A DNA stretch of 64,000 bases, taken from NCBI RefSeq assembly GCF_900445255.1, contig NZ_UAPU01000007.1:1070001-1134000 (forward strand). Direction: 5' to 3'. Positions 55,711 through 64,000 of the stretch are shown here, piece by piece. The stretch is from Anaerobiospirillum thomasii (lineage in GTDB: Bacteria > Pseudomonadota > Gammaproteobacteria > Enterobacterales > Succinivibrionaceae). The notes beneath the pieces were generated by a model. The model was not told the DNA's origin, searched no databases, and saw nothing but the letters and a program-made list of their open reading frames with translations. The stretch's first letter is position 1. Every line of letters starts with the position of its first letter. A program made the position numbers and the translations under genes.

Positions 55711-57120
55711 TTACAGACTGTAATAAAGCTCAAACTCTGCTGGGTGAGGAATCTGTCTTACTCTTGTATCCTCTTCACGTTTGATAGCAATATATGCCTG
55801 AATCATATCCTCGGTAAATACCCCGCCTTCCATGAGGAAGTCATGATCCTGCTCGAGAGCATTTAAAGCCTCTTCAAGAGAACCACTTACCTGTGGAATG
55901 CTTGCTGCCTCCTCAGGTGGTAAGTCATACAGATTCTTATCCATAGGATCACCTGGATTGATTCTGTTTAAGATACCGTCAACACCAGCCATCAGCATAG
56001 CGGCAAATGATAAGTAAGGATTGGCCATGCAGTCTGGGAAACGAATCTCAATGTGGGCAGTCTTTGGATTCTGAGCTACAGGAATACGGATAGAAGCAGA
56101 TCTGTTGGATGCTGAGTAAGCCAGCATTACAGGAGCCTCAAAGTGTGGTACTAGTCTCTTGTATGAGTTGGTTGATGGGTTGGTGAAAGCATTCAGGGCC
56201 TTGGCGTGCTTGATGATACCGCCTATAAACCATAAAGCTTCCTGAGATAAACCGCCGTACATATTACCGGCAAATGTGTTTACACCATTGCGGGCAATAG
56301 ACATATGGCAGTGCATACCTGAGCCGTTGTCACCAAAAATTGGCTTTGGCATGAAAGTAGCTGTCTTGTTGTGCTTATTGGCTACATTGTGCACAACATA
56401 CTTGTAAATCATAACCTCGTCGGCTTTCTTGGTCAGAGTATTGTATTTGGTGGCAATCTCATTCTGGCCACAGGTTGCAACCTCGTGGTGGTGAGCCTCA
56501 ACTACAAGACCCATATCCTCCATAACCAGACACATCTCTGATCTGATATCCTGAGATGGATCTACAGGAGGTACAGGGAAGTAACCGCCTTTTACAGAAG
56601 TGTGGTGACCAAGGTTACCCTGCTCATATTCAGCATCTGTATTCCAGGCAGCCTCATAATCGTCCACCTGATACATACAGCCACCCATCTTGGTTGAGTA
56701 CTTGACATCATCAAAAAGGAAGAACTCAGGCTCTGGACCTACCAGCACCTCATCACCTAAACCGGTTGAACGCAGATACTCTTCTGCTCTTTTGGCTACA
56801 GATCTTGGATCTCTGTCATAACCTGTCATTGTATCTGCCTCAAGAACATCGCAGCGAACAATAATGGTAGGATCAAGGAAGAAAGGATCAATATGTACAC
56901 TGTCTGGATCAGGCATTAAAATCATGTCTGATTTGTCAATTCCCTTCCATCCTGCCATGGATGAACCGTCAAAAAGCTTGCCCTCAGCAAAGAAGTCCTC
57001 ATTGATAAGGCTTGCAGGGATAGAGACATGTTGCTCTTTGCCCTTGGTATCGGTAAAACGCAGATCTGCAAACTTTACTTCGTTATCTTTAATGAGCTCG
57101 AGCACCTCAGTTACTGACAT
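55711..57120 (-). CDS. glnA: Glutamine synthetase, type I
   Basis: ATP-dependent synthesis of glutamine from glutamate and ammonia; a dodecamer of 469 residues as in E. coli. [20 protein letters not shown] near residue 50, EPEFFLFDD with metal-binding Glu, [31 protein letters not shown] and the ATP loop [27 protein letters not shown] are all in place. The adenylylation Tyr is kept in [10 protein letters not shown] near residue 398, so GlnE-type control is likely. It diverges from typA, and ntrB-ntrC lie beyond typA. No -24/-12 sigma-54 promoter was found upstream, contrary to the E. coli arrangement. Confidence 0.97.
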   Translation of the reverse strand: MSVTEVLELIKDNEVKFADLRFTDTKGKEQHVSIPASLINEDFFAEGKLFDGSSMAGWKGIDKSDMILMPDPDSVHIDPFFLDPTIIVRCDVLEADTMTGYDRDPRSVAKRAEEYLRSTGLGDEVLVGPEPEFFLFDDVKYSTKMGGCMYQVDDYEAAWNTDAEYEQGNLGHHTSVKGGYFPVPPVDPSQDIRSEMCLVMEDMGLVVEAHHHEVATCGQNEIATKYNTLTKKADEVMIYKYVVHNVANKHNKTATFMPKPIFGDNGSGMHCHMSIARNGVNTFAGNMYGGLSQEALWFIGGIIKHAKALNAFTNPSTNSYKRLVPHFEAPVMLAYSASNRSASIRIPVAQNPKTAHIEIRFPDCMANPYLSFAAMLMAGVDGILNRINPGDPMDKNLYDLPPEEAASIPQVSGSLEEALNALEQDHDFLMEGGVFTEDMIQAYIAIKREEDTRVRQIPHPAEFELYYSL

Positions 57121-57476
57121 AAATTATCTCCTGAACCTTAAATCTAAGGTTTTGAACTGGTATTACTAAACTGAAACCTGTAAATTGCGGGGAATCTAAA
57201 AATATCTTTTTAGATCATATTTAACTTTGTATAATTTTAACAGATAGCCAAGATATCTCACAATCTATATTTACTATATACAATTACTTTCCACTTTAAA
57301 TACGGCTTTTTTGCCTCAATTTATCAAATTTGCACGCTTTTAGTCCTTATAAATCTATGCTTTGCAATTTTTTTTTATAAATATGCAAGCAAAAATAGAT
57401 AAATACGTTAAAATACTCACACATTTTTATACTCATCAGAGGGCAATCTCCTCAAAGTCAATACAGGTTTATAAAC
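57121..57476. other. Divergent control region of glnA and typA
   Basis: This 356-base gap is strongly AT-rich. I searched both strands by eye for a TGGCAC-N5-TTGCW sigma-54 promoter and for the TGCACCA-N3-TGGTGCA NtrC site and found neither. TAAAAT near 57408 is a possible -10 for typA. No ORF or RNA gene is evident. Confidence 0.5.
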
Positions 57477-59318
57477 ATGGATGTACAAAAGATCCGCAAT
57501 ATTGCGATCATAGCCCACGTTGATCATGGTAAAACAACTTTAGTTGATAAGCTTTTACGCCAGTCGGGCACTCTTGACAGAACTGAGCTTGGTCAGGAAC
57601 GCGTGATGGACTCAAATGCCATTGAAAAAGAGCGCGGCATTACTATTCTGTCAAAAAATACAGCCATTAATTACAATGACTACAGAATCAATATCGTAGA
57701 CACCCCAGGACATGCTGATTTTGGCGGTGAAGTTGAGCGTGTTATGTCAATGGTAGACTGTGTGCTGCTGCTTGTTGATGCAGTTGACGGTCCAATGCCA
57801 CAGACACGCTTTGTAACTCAGAAGGCATTTGCCAAGGGTCTGAACCCTATTGTTGTTATCAACAAGTGCGACAGACCAGGCGCCCGCCCTGACTGGGTTA
57901 TAGATCAGGTTTTTGATCTCTTTGATAATCTTGGTGCTACAGATGAACAGCTTGATTTCCCTATCATCTATGCATCTGCTTTATCAGGCTGGGCTTCACT
58001 TGATCCTAATGAGCATGGCAACACCATGGATCCTCTTTTTGAAACCATTATAGAGAAAGTATCACCACCTAAGGCTGACAGTGAAGGTCCATTCCAGATG
58101 CAGATCTCATCACTTGACTTTACCTCTTATGTTGGTGTTATCGGTGTAGGCCGTGTTACCCGTGGTAAAGCCAAAGCCAATCAGCCTGTAACCATTGTAA
58201 GTGCTGACGGTCAGACTAGACAGGGTCGTATAGGTCAGGTGCTAGGTTATCTTGGTCTGCGCCGTAGCGAGGTTGGAGAGGCCTCAGCCGGTGATATTAT
58301 TGCAGTAACAGGTTTAGGTGAGCTTAAGATTTCAGATACTATCTGCAATCCACAAAATGTAGAGGCACTACCTGCTCTGTCTGTAGATGAGCCTACAGTT
58401 TCTATGAACTTCTGTGTCAACACTTCTCCTTTTGCAGGTAAAGAAGGTAAGTTCATCACCTCAAGAAATATTGAGGAAAGATTACGTCAGGAGCTCGTGC
58501 ACAACGTAGCTTTACGTGTTGAAAACACTACTGATGCAGACAGATTCAAGGTATCCGGTCGTGGGGAGCTGCACCTGTCTGTGCTCATTGAGCAGATGAG
58601 ACGTGAAGGCTATGAGCTTGGTGTTTCACGCCCTGAGGTTATTTTACATAAAGATGAAAACGGCAAAGTTCTTGAGCCATATGAGGTACTGACTCTAGAT
58701 CTTGATGAAAACTGCCAGGGCTCTGTAATGGAAGAGCTAGGCCGTCGCAAGGGTGAACTTAAGAATATGTCACCTGATGGCAAGGGCCGTGTACGTCTTG
58801 ATTACAGAATTCCATCAAGAGGTCTTATAGGTTTCCAGACTTTATATATGACTTTAACCTCAGGTACAGGTCTTATGTATCACACCTTTGAAGAGTATGA
58901 CGACTTTGTTGGCGGTTCCATTGGTGAGCGTGTCAACGGCGTTCTTATCTCCAACGATACAGGTAAATCAGTACCATACGCCCTGTGGTTCCTGCAGGAG
59001 CGTGGCCGTCTATTTGTAGATGCCGGCGAGGAAATCTATGAAGGTCAGATTATAGGTCTGCACAACAGAGGCAACGATCTTACTGTAAACTGCCTTAAGA
59101 CCAAGAAGCTGACAAACGTACGCGCTGCAGGCTCTGATGACAACATCATCCTTACCCCTGCTGTGCATATGTCACTTGAGCAGGCTCTTGAGTTTATCAA
59201 TGATGATGAGCTAGTTGAGGTAACACCAAAGTCCATTCGTATCAGAAAGAAATTCCTCTCAGAGATGGATCGTGTCAAAGCCTTCAGAGCTGCCGGCGGT
59301 AAGAAAGCTGAAGAATAA
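57477..59318 (+). CDS. typA: Ribosome-associated GTPase TypA/BipA
   Basis: Translational GTPase of the EF-G family involved in ribosome assembly and stress or cold response; 613 residues (E. coli 607). G1 is [15 protein letters not shown], switch I includes [22 protein letters not shown]3 is [15 protein letters not shown] and G4 is [12 protein letters not shown]. The C-terminal domain found only in BipA includes [28 protein letters not shown] and [13 protein letters not shown]. Its position next to glnA is conserved in enterobacteria. Confidence 0.97.
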   Translation: MDVQKIRNIAIIAHVDHGKTTLVDKLLRQSGTLDRTELGQERVMDSNAIEKERGITILSKNTAINYNDYRINIVDTPGHADFGGEVERVMSMVDCVLLLVDAVDGPMPQTRFVTQKAFAKGLNPIVVINKCDRPGARPDWVIDQVFDLFDNLGATDEQLDFPIIYASALSGWASLDPNEHGNTMDPLFETIIEKVSPPKADSEGPFQMQISSLDFTSYVGVIGVGRVTRGKAKANQPVTIVSADGQTRQGRIGQVLGYLGLRRSEVGEASAGDIIAVTGLGELKISDTICNPQNVEALPALSVDEPTVSMNFCVNTSPFAGKEGKFITSRNIEERLRQELVHNVALRVENTTDADRFKVSGRGELHLSVLIEQMRREGYELGVSRPEVILHKDENGKVLEPYEVLTLDLDENCQGSVMEELGRRKGELKNMSPDGKGRVRLDYRIPSRGLIGFQTLYMTLTSGTGLMYHTFEEYDDFVGGSIGERVNGVLISNDTGKSVPYALWFLQERGRLFVDAGEEIYEGQIIGLHNRGNDLTVNCLKTKKLTNVRAAGSDDNIILTPAVHMSLEQALEFINDDELVEVTPKSIRIRKKFLSEMDRVKAFRAAGGKKAEE

Positions 59319-59341
59319 AAAACTTATTGATATAAAGATAC

Positions 59342-59380
59342 AGCCGATATTGACATAAGCCTCAATATCGGCTTTTTTTT
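59342..59380 (+). terminator. Rho-independent terminator of typA
   Basis: A 12-bp perfect stem (59342-59353 with 59362-59373), 8-base loop and eight T. Confidence 0.92.
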
Positions 59381-59410
59381 GCCTAAAGTCTATAAATGTC
59401 TATTTCTATT

Positions 59411-59489
59411 TTGGTGCATTTGTGTTTTTATTGGTGCGGTTTTTAGCTAATAAGTATTTTTTTATATCAATAATTGTGATAATGCACTA
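59411..59489 (+). promoter_or_regulatory. Possible NtrC half-sites upstream of ntrB
   Basis: TGGTGCA at 59412-59418 equals one half of the enterobacterial NtrC consensus; TGGTGCG recurs 20 bases later (59432-59438), and TGCACTA at 59483-59489 resembles the opposite half. The first two are direct, not inverted, repeats, so the match is suggestive only. They could mediate autoregulation of ntrBC. Confidence 0.35.
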
Positions 59490-59527
59490 AAATGGATCCG
59501 CTAATATAATTAATCGGTGGGTGTTAT

Positions 59528-60613
59528 ATGCAATACGATCCTAAAGCTATAATTGAGAGCATCGCTACAGCAATACTTGTAACAGATACAGCTTTACGTA
59601 TTGTATTTGCAAATACAGCCTCTGAGCAGCTGTTGGGCATGTCTCAGAGCAAACTGCTGACTTTAAAGCTTACAGATCTTATAGACAAGAAACAAAAGAA
59701 TCTGCTCGACAGTCTGTCAAATTCTATAAAACCAAACTTTCAGGGCTTTACTGCCTCTGATATAGTAATCAGCCCCGAGCCTCACACTCAGATGCGTGTA
59801 GATATGAATATCACCTCATATGGTGGTAAAGGAAAAGGTCTGGTGGTTGAAATCAAATCCATTGACTATATGCAAAAGGTCAATGACAACTTCCAAAGAC
59901 GAACACAGCATCTTGCAGCCTGCGATCTTATAAGATCCCTTGCCCATGAAATCAAGAATCCTCTTGGCGGTATAAGAGGTGCAGCTCAGCTGCTAGAGAT
60001 GACCTATAACTCAGATGACACATTAAAAGAATACACCAAGGTCATAATCGATCAGACTGACAGACTTAAGAATCTAGTTGATAAACTGCTGGGTCCGCAA
60101 AGACCAAATCCGCTGGTGGACTGCAATATTCACTACATTATTGAAAAAGTACTATCTCTTGAATCCATGGAGACTAAAGGCAAGATACGTTTTGAAAAGG
60201 ACTATGATCCTTCTCTGCCTGAAATCAAGATGGATATGGATGCTATTGAGCAGACACTGCTCAATATTATCTCCAATGCTGTACAGGCTTTAAATGACTC
60301 AGAAACAGTGCATCCTATTGTAAAAATCAAAACTCGCGCTATGGCAGGCATGATCATCAATGGGATTAAGTACTCCATGTCCATTGCTATCGATATTACT
60401 GATAATGGACCTGGCATCCCTGAGAATATAAGGGAGACAATTTTCTATCCTATGGTAACGTCCAAGCAGGACGGTAATGGTTTGGGTCTTTCAATTGCGC
60501 AAAGTATCATAGAAAGACACAATGGCACAATTGACTGCGAAAGTGAAAAAGGTAAGACAACATTCAGAATACTGTTACCTCTTCGCAAAGAAAAAAATAA
60601 ACAAGGAGCGTAA
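59528..60613 (+). CDS. glnL: Nitrogen-sensing histidine kinase NtrB (GlnL)
   Basis: Cytoplasmic kinase/phosphatase of NtrC, responsive to PII. 361 residues (E. coli 349). The PAS domain at about 6-115 starts IIESIATAILVTDTALRIVFANTASEQLLG. The dimerisation and phosphotransfer helix has SLAHEIKNPLGGIRGAAQLLE with H140. The ATPase domain keeps the N box (NIISNAVQAL), G1 DNGPGIPENI, and G2 GNGLGLSIAQSII. There is no transmembrane helix. All catalytic boxes look intact. ntrC follows after three bases. GTG-rich half-sites lie upstream. Confidence 0.95.
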   Translation: MQYDPKAIIESIATAILVTDTALRIVFANTASEQLLGMSQSKLLTLKLTDLIDKKQKNLLDSLSNSIKPNFQGFTASDIVISPEPHTQMRVDMNITSYGGKGKGLVVEIKSIDYMQKVNDNFQRRTQHLAACDLIRSLAHEIKNPLGGIRGAAQLLEMTYNSDDTLKEYTKVIIDQTDRLKNLVDKLLGPQRPNPLVDCNIHYIIEKVLSLESMETKGKIRFEKDYDPSLPEIKMDMDAIEQTLLNIISNAVQALNDSETVHPIVKIKTRAMAGMIINGIKYSMSIAIDITDNGPGIPENIRETIFYPMVTSKQDGNGLGLSIAQSIIERHNGTIDCESEKGKTTFRILLPLRKEKNKQGA

Positions 60614-60616
60614 TTT

Positions 60617-62029
60617 ATGGATCCAATGATCTGGGTCATTGACGACGATGCAAGTATTCGTTTCGTTTTTGATAAGGCACTTGATGTCAACTCTATATCA
60701 CATCGTCTGTTTCAGAATGGCGAGGAGGCCCTTGAGGCTTTAAAGAAAGAAATACCTGATGTTATTGTCTCTGATATAAATATGCCAGGTGTTGATGGTA
60801 TCTCTCTTATTCAGAAGGTACATGATGTTGATAAGAACATACCTTTTATCATTATCACAGCTCACTCTGATTTAACCGCCGCTATTGATTCATATGAAAA
60901 AGGCACCTTTGAATATCTGCCAAAACCTTTTGATATTGAACAGGCCATAAGCTTTATAAGACGTGCAGCCGTGCATAGAGTCAATATGCAAAATAAAAAA
61001 GATCAGAATGATCAGCAGCTTCTAGGTGATGCAGAGATTATCGGCAAATCACCTGCCATGCAGGAGGTATTCAAGTTCATTGGCCGTGTCTCAAAGACCG
61101 AGGTACCTGTACTTATCCACGGTGAGTCAGGCACAGGCCGCGAGCTAGTAGCTCTTGCCATGCACAATCACTCAGACAGACAGTCAGGTCCTTTTATTTC
61201 TGTCAATATGTCATCCATGCCTGCAGATTCAATTGACTTTGAAATCTTCGGCTCTGAGGAGTCACAGCAGGACTGTGCTATTTTCAAGGCCAACAACGGT
61301 ACACTGTTTATCAATGAAATCAGTGAAATGCCTATAAGCTCACAGACAAGACTTATACAGGTTCTGCAAAGTGGCGAATATATGCCTATTGATGCTACCA
61401 AGCCTCACAAGTGCAATGTGCGTATTGTGGCTGCCACCTCAAAGAGTATTGAAGAGCTTGTTGAAAATGAAGGCTTTATTTCCGATCTGTATTACAGACT
61501 TAATGTAATTCACATCAATATGCCTCCACTTAGAGACAGAAACAACGATATTCCTATGCTGGCTAAGCACTTTTTAACTCAGTGCGCCATTGAGAATAAT
61601 ACTGAACCAAAGAAACTTACATCAGAGGTTTTAGTATTTCTGTGCCGTCAGCCATGGCCTGGCAATGTGCGTCAGCTTAAAAATCTGTGTAAATACCTTA
61701 CCATTATGGTTACAGGGCGTGATATTCAACTATCAGATCTGCCATCTGAGTTTTTACATGCCAAGACAGCACAAGTCAAAGTTGCCACTTCAATTACAGG
61801 CACATCAAAAGAGCCCGTATCATGGCAAGAGCAACTTAGAAACTGGGTTGACGGCAGACTCAAAGCAGGCGAGACAGATATTCTTGCTGAGGCTGTTCCT
61901 GAATTTGAAAGAGTTATGCTTGAGGCAGCTCTGGCATTTACAGGTAATCACAAACAAGAATCAGCAAAGCTTTTAGGCTGGGGAAGAAATACCTTAACCC
62001 GCAAAATTAAAGAGCTTAACCTCAAATAA
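60617..62029 (+). CDS. glnG: NtrC-family response regulator with degenerate AAA+ domain
   Basis: A 470-residue protein, equal in size to E. coli NtrC (469). The receiver keeps the acidic pocket D9-D11, phospho-acceptor D53 (VSDINMPG), Thr in ITAHS and Lys in PKPFD. The AAA+ domain is recognisable throughout, ending in RQPWPGNVRQLKNLCKYL. Three key sites differ: Walker A reads GESGTGR (Lys to Arg, residue 175), Walker B reads LFINE (Asp to Asn, N233), and the GAFTGA loop that contacts sigma-54 is missing, the stretch between EIFG and NNGTLF being about seven residues shorter. The Fis-like DNA-binding domain (GNHKQESAKLLGWGRNTLTRKI) is intact. It probably regulates without sigma-54. Confidence 0.88.
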   Translation: MDPMIWVIDDDASIRFVFDKALDVNSISHRLFQNGEEALEALKKEIPDVIVSDINMPGVDGISLIQKVHDVDKNIPFIIITAHSDLTAAIDSYEKGTFEYLPKPFDIEQAISFIRRAAVHRVNMQNKKDQNDQQLLGDAEIIGKSPAMQEVFKFIGRVSKTEVPVLIHGESGTGRELVALAMHNHSDRQSGPFISVNMSSMPADSIDFEIFGSEESQQDCAIFKANNGTLFINEISEMPISSQTRLIQVLQSGEYMPIDATKPHKCNVRIVAATSKSIEELVENEGFISDLYYRLNVIHINMPPLRDRNNDIPMLAKHFLTQCAIENNTEPKKLTSEVLVFLCRQPWPGNVRQLKNLCKYLTIMVTGRDIQLSDLPSEFLHAKTAQVKVATSITGTSKEPVSWQEQLRNWVDGRLKAGETDILAEAVPEFERVMLEAALAFTGNHKQESAKLLGWGRNTLTRKIKELNLK

Positions 62030-62351
62030 CACAATGCAGCAGTAAGCTGCAGTAACTCCTGTATAAAAAAACTCTATTAACAGCGTATATGTTAATAGAG
62101 TTTTTTATCTTATCAATACGTATGAGCACATAGACACCATCTTAAATCAAGATCACCGTCAAGTTTACAGGTGACAGAGCATGGTCTTTATTATGTTTTT
62201 TTAACCATACCATCTAGATAGTAATTTGTATCTAAAACTCTTTTATTAAGCCTAAAAATATATATTTGATGTTAGAATGTTCACATAATCGAAGCTGTTA
62301 AATTTTATACAACTGAAAACTTAATTACATATTTTTATATTGGAGCCGAAA
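62030..62351. other. Gap between ntrC and the DUF3334 gene
   Basis: These 322 bases hold the ntrC terminator and the promoter region of the next gene. Apart from that, AT-rich sequence with no ORF or RNA gene recognised. Confidence 0.5.
62065..62107 (+). terminator. Rho-independent terminator of ntrC
   Basis: A 16-bp stem including CTCTATTAAC/GTTAATAGAG, extended by A/T arms, with a 9-base loop and six T. It may also work in the opposite sense. Confidence 0.88.
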
Positions 62352-62975
62352 ATGTCAGACGATACATTCAAGGAAGTTGTTATAACATCAAGCGATATCA
62401 TGTTACATCTTTGCGATAGTCTTACCTATGTTATGTCAACTGCAGCTGAAGTTAAAGTTACCTTCACACCAATGGTACAAAGAATTAGACATACCACACT
62501 GCGTCCAGATATCGGTACCTTTGTTTTATTCACAGGCTCATTCTCAGGCATGGTAGTACTCAACTTCTCTAAAGAAGCTGCTATGGAGATCTACTCTTCA
62601 TACATGAGGTATATGGGTTTTACTGCCAATGAAATATCTCAAAACTATACTTCTGATGATGTTGCGGCAACTTTAGGTGAGCTTATGAATCAGATTATAG
62701 GAAACTTTACAGGTAAAGTTTCCTCAGAGCTACACTCACATATTACACAGAATCAGCCAAAAATGCTGACTCTGCCGCAACACGTCGAGCTTAACATCAA
62801 TATGTCTTTAGACAATCCAATTGTAAGACGTATAACTTTCAAGACAGCCAGCGGAGCTGTATTCTATCTTGAGCTTGCCATGGACGATACTGACTTTACC
62901 AAGGTCAGAGAATTTGAGGAGCATTCACAGCTAAGCCCTGATGAAATTCTTGAGCAGGCTTTATTATCCAAATAA
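62352..62975 (+). CDS. DUF3334 protein with CheC/CheX-like features
   Basis: A 207-residue cytoplasmic protein of the DUF3334 family, known mainly from marine and intestinal gammaproteobacteria. MVQRIRHTTLRPDIGTFVLF, FSGMVVLNFSKEAAMEIYSSYMRYMG and LGELMNQIIGNFTGK are the conserved blocks. The last of these resembles the E-x3-N motif of CheC/CheX phosphatases (E and N in GELMNQI), suggesting a related fold and possible aspartyl-phosphate phosphatase activity, but that is inference. The ATG at 62352 has a GGAG seven bases before it; the longer frame from a TTG at 62340 is therefore unlikely. No chemotaxis gene is in the window. Confidence 0.8.
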   Translation: MSDDTFKEVVITSSDIMLHLCDSLTYVMSTAAEVKVTFTPMVQRIRHTTLRPDIGTFVLFTGSFSGMVVLNFSKEAAMEIYSSYMRYMGFTANEISQNYTSDDVAATLGELMNQIIGNFTGKVSSELHSHITQNQPKMLTLPQHVELNINMSLDNPIVRRITFKTASGAVFYLELAMDDTDFTKVREFEEHSQLSPDEILEQALLSK

Positions 62976-63002
62976 TTTATTCCTTATTACAAGAGACTTA
63001 CT

Positions 63003-63671
63003 ATGAGCGACACAATTACGACAAAGCCAATTGACTTTAGGCGTACAAAATTCATTACAAGTGCCCCAAATCTTAAGGCTCTGCCTCCTGATATTGGCGC
63101 TGAGATTGCTTTTGCAGGTCGCTCAAACTCGGGCAAGTCATCTGCCTTAAATGCCATCTGCGACCAGAGCCGTCTTGCTAAAACCTCTAGAACTCCAGGC
63201 CGTACCCGCCTTATCAATCTCTTTGAGGTAACACAGGGCTGTTCCCTAGTGGATTTGCCAGGCTATGGCTATGCAGCCGTTCCTGAAAGCATGAAGCGAG
63301 AGTGGCAAAAATCCATGAGTGAATATCTGCAAAAAAGAAATGCTCTGCGCGGCATTGTAGTTACCATGGATATAAGACATCCTTTAAAGGATCACGACCG
63401 ACTTATTATTGACTGGTCAATTGCAGCAAACCTGCCTGCCCTTATTCTTCTGACCAAAGCTGATAAATTCTCAAGCTCGGCCCGAGCCAAGGCAATAAAG
63501 GATCTTAAATATGATCTTATGGAATTTGGCGGTAATTTCACCATAATTGCCTTTTCAGCTCTACGTAAAATCGGTATTGATGAGACACGCAATGTTTTAA
63601 GACAGTGGTTTGAGCTGTATAATCCTGTCACCGAAGATTTTGGTGCTGAAGATGGTTTTCAGGAAGATTAA
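63003..63671 (+). CDS. engB: Ribosome-assembly GTPase EngB (YsxC/YihA)
   Basis: Essential GTPase for 50S maturation; 222 residues (E. coli 210). G1 is AGRSNSGKSSALNAI, G2 SRTPGRTRLINLF, G3 VDLPGYGYAAVPE, G4 LLTKADKFSS and G5 FSALRKIG. A short acidic tail (EDFGAEDGFQED) ends the protein. It lies between the DUF3334 gene and gmk with short gaps and no terminators. Confidence 0.96.
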   Translation: MSDTITTKPIDFRRTKFITSAPNLKALPPDIGAEIAFAGRSNSGKSSALNAICDQSRLAKTSRTPGRTRLINLFEVTQGCSLVDLPGYGYAAVPESMKREWQKSMSEYLQKRNALRGIVVTMDIRHPLKDHDRLIIDWSIAANLPALILLTKADKFSSSARAKAIKDLKYDLMEFGGNFTIIAFSALRKIGIDETRNVLRQWFELYNPVTEDFGAEDGFQED

Positions 63672-63707
63672 ATAATTTAACCAAACATTTTTAAAGACGA
63701 GGATAAT

Positions 63708-64000
63708 ATGGCACGCAAAGGAACACTATTTATTGTTTCTGCTCCAAGTGGCGCTGGCAAGACATCATTAATTAAAGCACTGCTTGAGCGTTTTAATTAT
63801 GATGATACTATGCGACTTAGTATTTCTCATACAACGCGTCAGCCACGTCCTGCTGAGGAAAACCATGTAAGCTACCACTTTGTAAGTATCGAAGAATTTG
63901 AGTCTCTTATTGAGCGTAATGCCTTTTATGAGTACGCCAAGGTCTTTGACAATTACTATGGAACCTCAAAGGAAATAGTGCAGGAACAGATAAATCAGGG
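63708..64000 (+). CDS. gmk: Guanylate kinase (5' part)
   Basis: Phosphorylates GMP to GDP. The frame opens at an ATG preceded by GACGAGGA and continues past the window end. The 97 visible residues contain the P-loop [16 protein letters not shown] and the GMP-binding segment [23 protein letters not shown], then [15 protein letters not shown], all standard for Gmk. In E. coli gmk is followed by rpoZ and spoT; that cannot be seen here. Confidence 0.96.
   Translation, partial: MARKGTLFIVSAPSGAGKTSLIKALLERFNYDDTMRLSISHTTRQPRPAEENHVSYHFVSIEEFESLIERNAFYEYAKVFDNYYGTSKEIVQEQINQ

Noticed and set aside
57121-57476. Riboswitch or small RNA before glnA
   Set aside because: No stable structure or recognised motif is visible; the region is simply AT-rich.
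1-64000. tRNA or rRNA genes, CRISPR arrays, prophage
   Set aside because: No cloverleaf with TTCGANNC-type arm, no regularly spaced repeats and no phage structural genes were found in the intergenic regions.

Overview
The window reads as ordinary chromosome of an AT-rich gammaproteobacterium. Rep, IlvC/IlvY, Pgi, DnaE, GlmU, RNase II, PssA, RecG, TypA, GlnA/NtrB/NtrC and the tsaC-aroE-yrdD / def-fmt-rsmB-trkA neighbourhood all align with Escherichia coli proteins from memory. Menaquinone synthesis (MenA), compact gene packing, many leaders without a Shine-Dalgarno sequence and an unusual IS66-like element suggest a host-associated anaerobe, perhaps Succinivibrionaceae. That family assignment is inference; the class-level assignment is firm.

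Layout. 1-4.6 kb: end of tcdA, then a CHC2/TOPRIM primase-like gene tightly linked to rep. 4.6-6.3 kb: three small envelope proteins on the minus strand (an OB-fold YgiW-like protein, a YiiX-like NlpC/P60 protein, a DUF4878 lipoprotein). 6.4-9 kb: ilvC with its divergent regulator ilvY and two palindromes between them. 9.1-13 kb: pgi, then a TonB-dependent receptor on the other strand. 13.3-18.2 kb: dnaE converging on a phosphopantetheinyl transferase/membrane protein pair. 18.3-23.3 kb: lgt-glmU, then a GPH-type sugar symporter fused to a PTS EIIA domain, with an orphan ModA-like binding protein. 23.3-32.5 kb: two divergent housekeeping operons, yrdD/purE-tsaC-aroE-rsmJ (minus) and def-fmt-rsmB plus trkA-trkH (plus). 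32.5-36.1 kb: a decayed glyoxalase gene, menA, and a membrane-bound SpoIIE-type phosphatase homologue that lacks most of its metal ligands. 36.2-40.1 kb: an intact-looking 3.9-kb IS66-like element with 20-bp terminal inverted repeats and 8-bp target duplications. 40.1-45.5 kb: rnb, an Fsr-like exporter, and prlC on the minus strand. 45.7-54.7 kb: an aminopeptidase P-like gene, pssA, an MdtG-like exporter, recG and an AsmA-like protein. 54.7-62 kb: yihY and glnA on the minus strand, diverging from typA, ntrB and ntrC. 62.3-64 kb: a DUF3334 gene, engB and the start of gmk.

The most unusual observations are: an NtrC whose receiver and DNA-binding domains look intact but whose AAA+ domain has lost the sigma-54-contacting GAFTGA loop and altered both Walker motifs; a SpoIIE-type domain with only one recognisable metal-binding Asp; an IS66-like element in which the transposase faces its two accessory genes; a primase-like protein linked to Rep; and a GPH symporter carrying a Fru/Ntr-type rather than a Glc-type EIIA domain. 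No tRNA, rRNA, CRISPR array or prophage was recognised.
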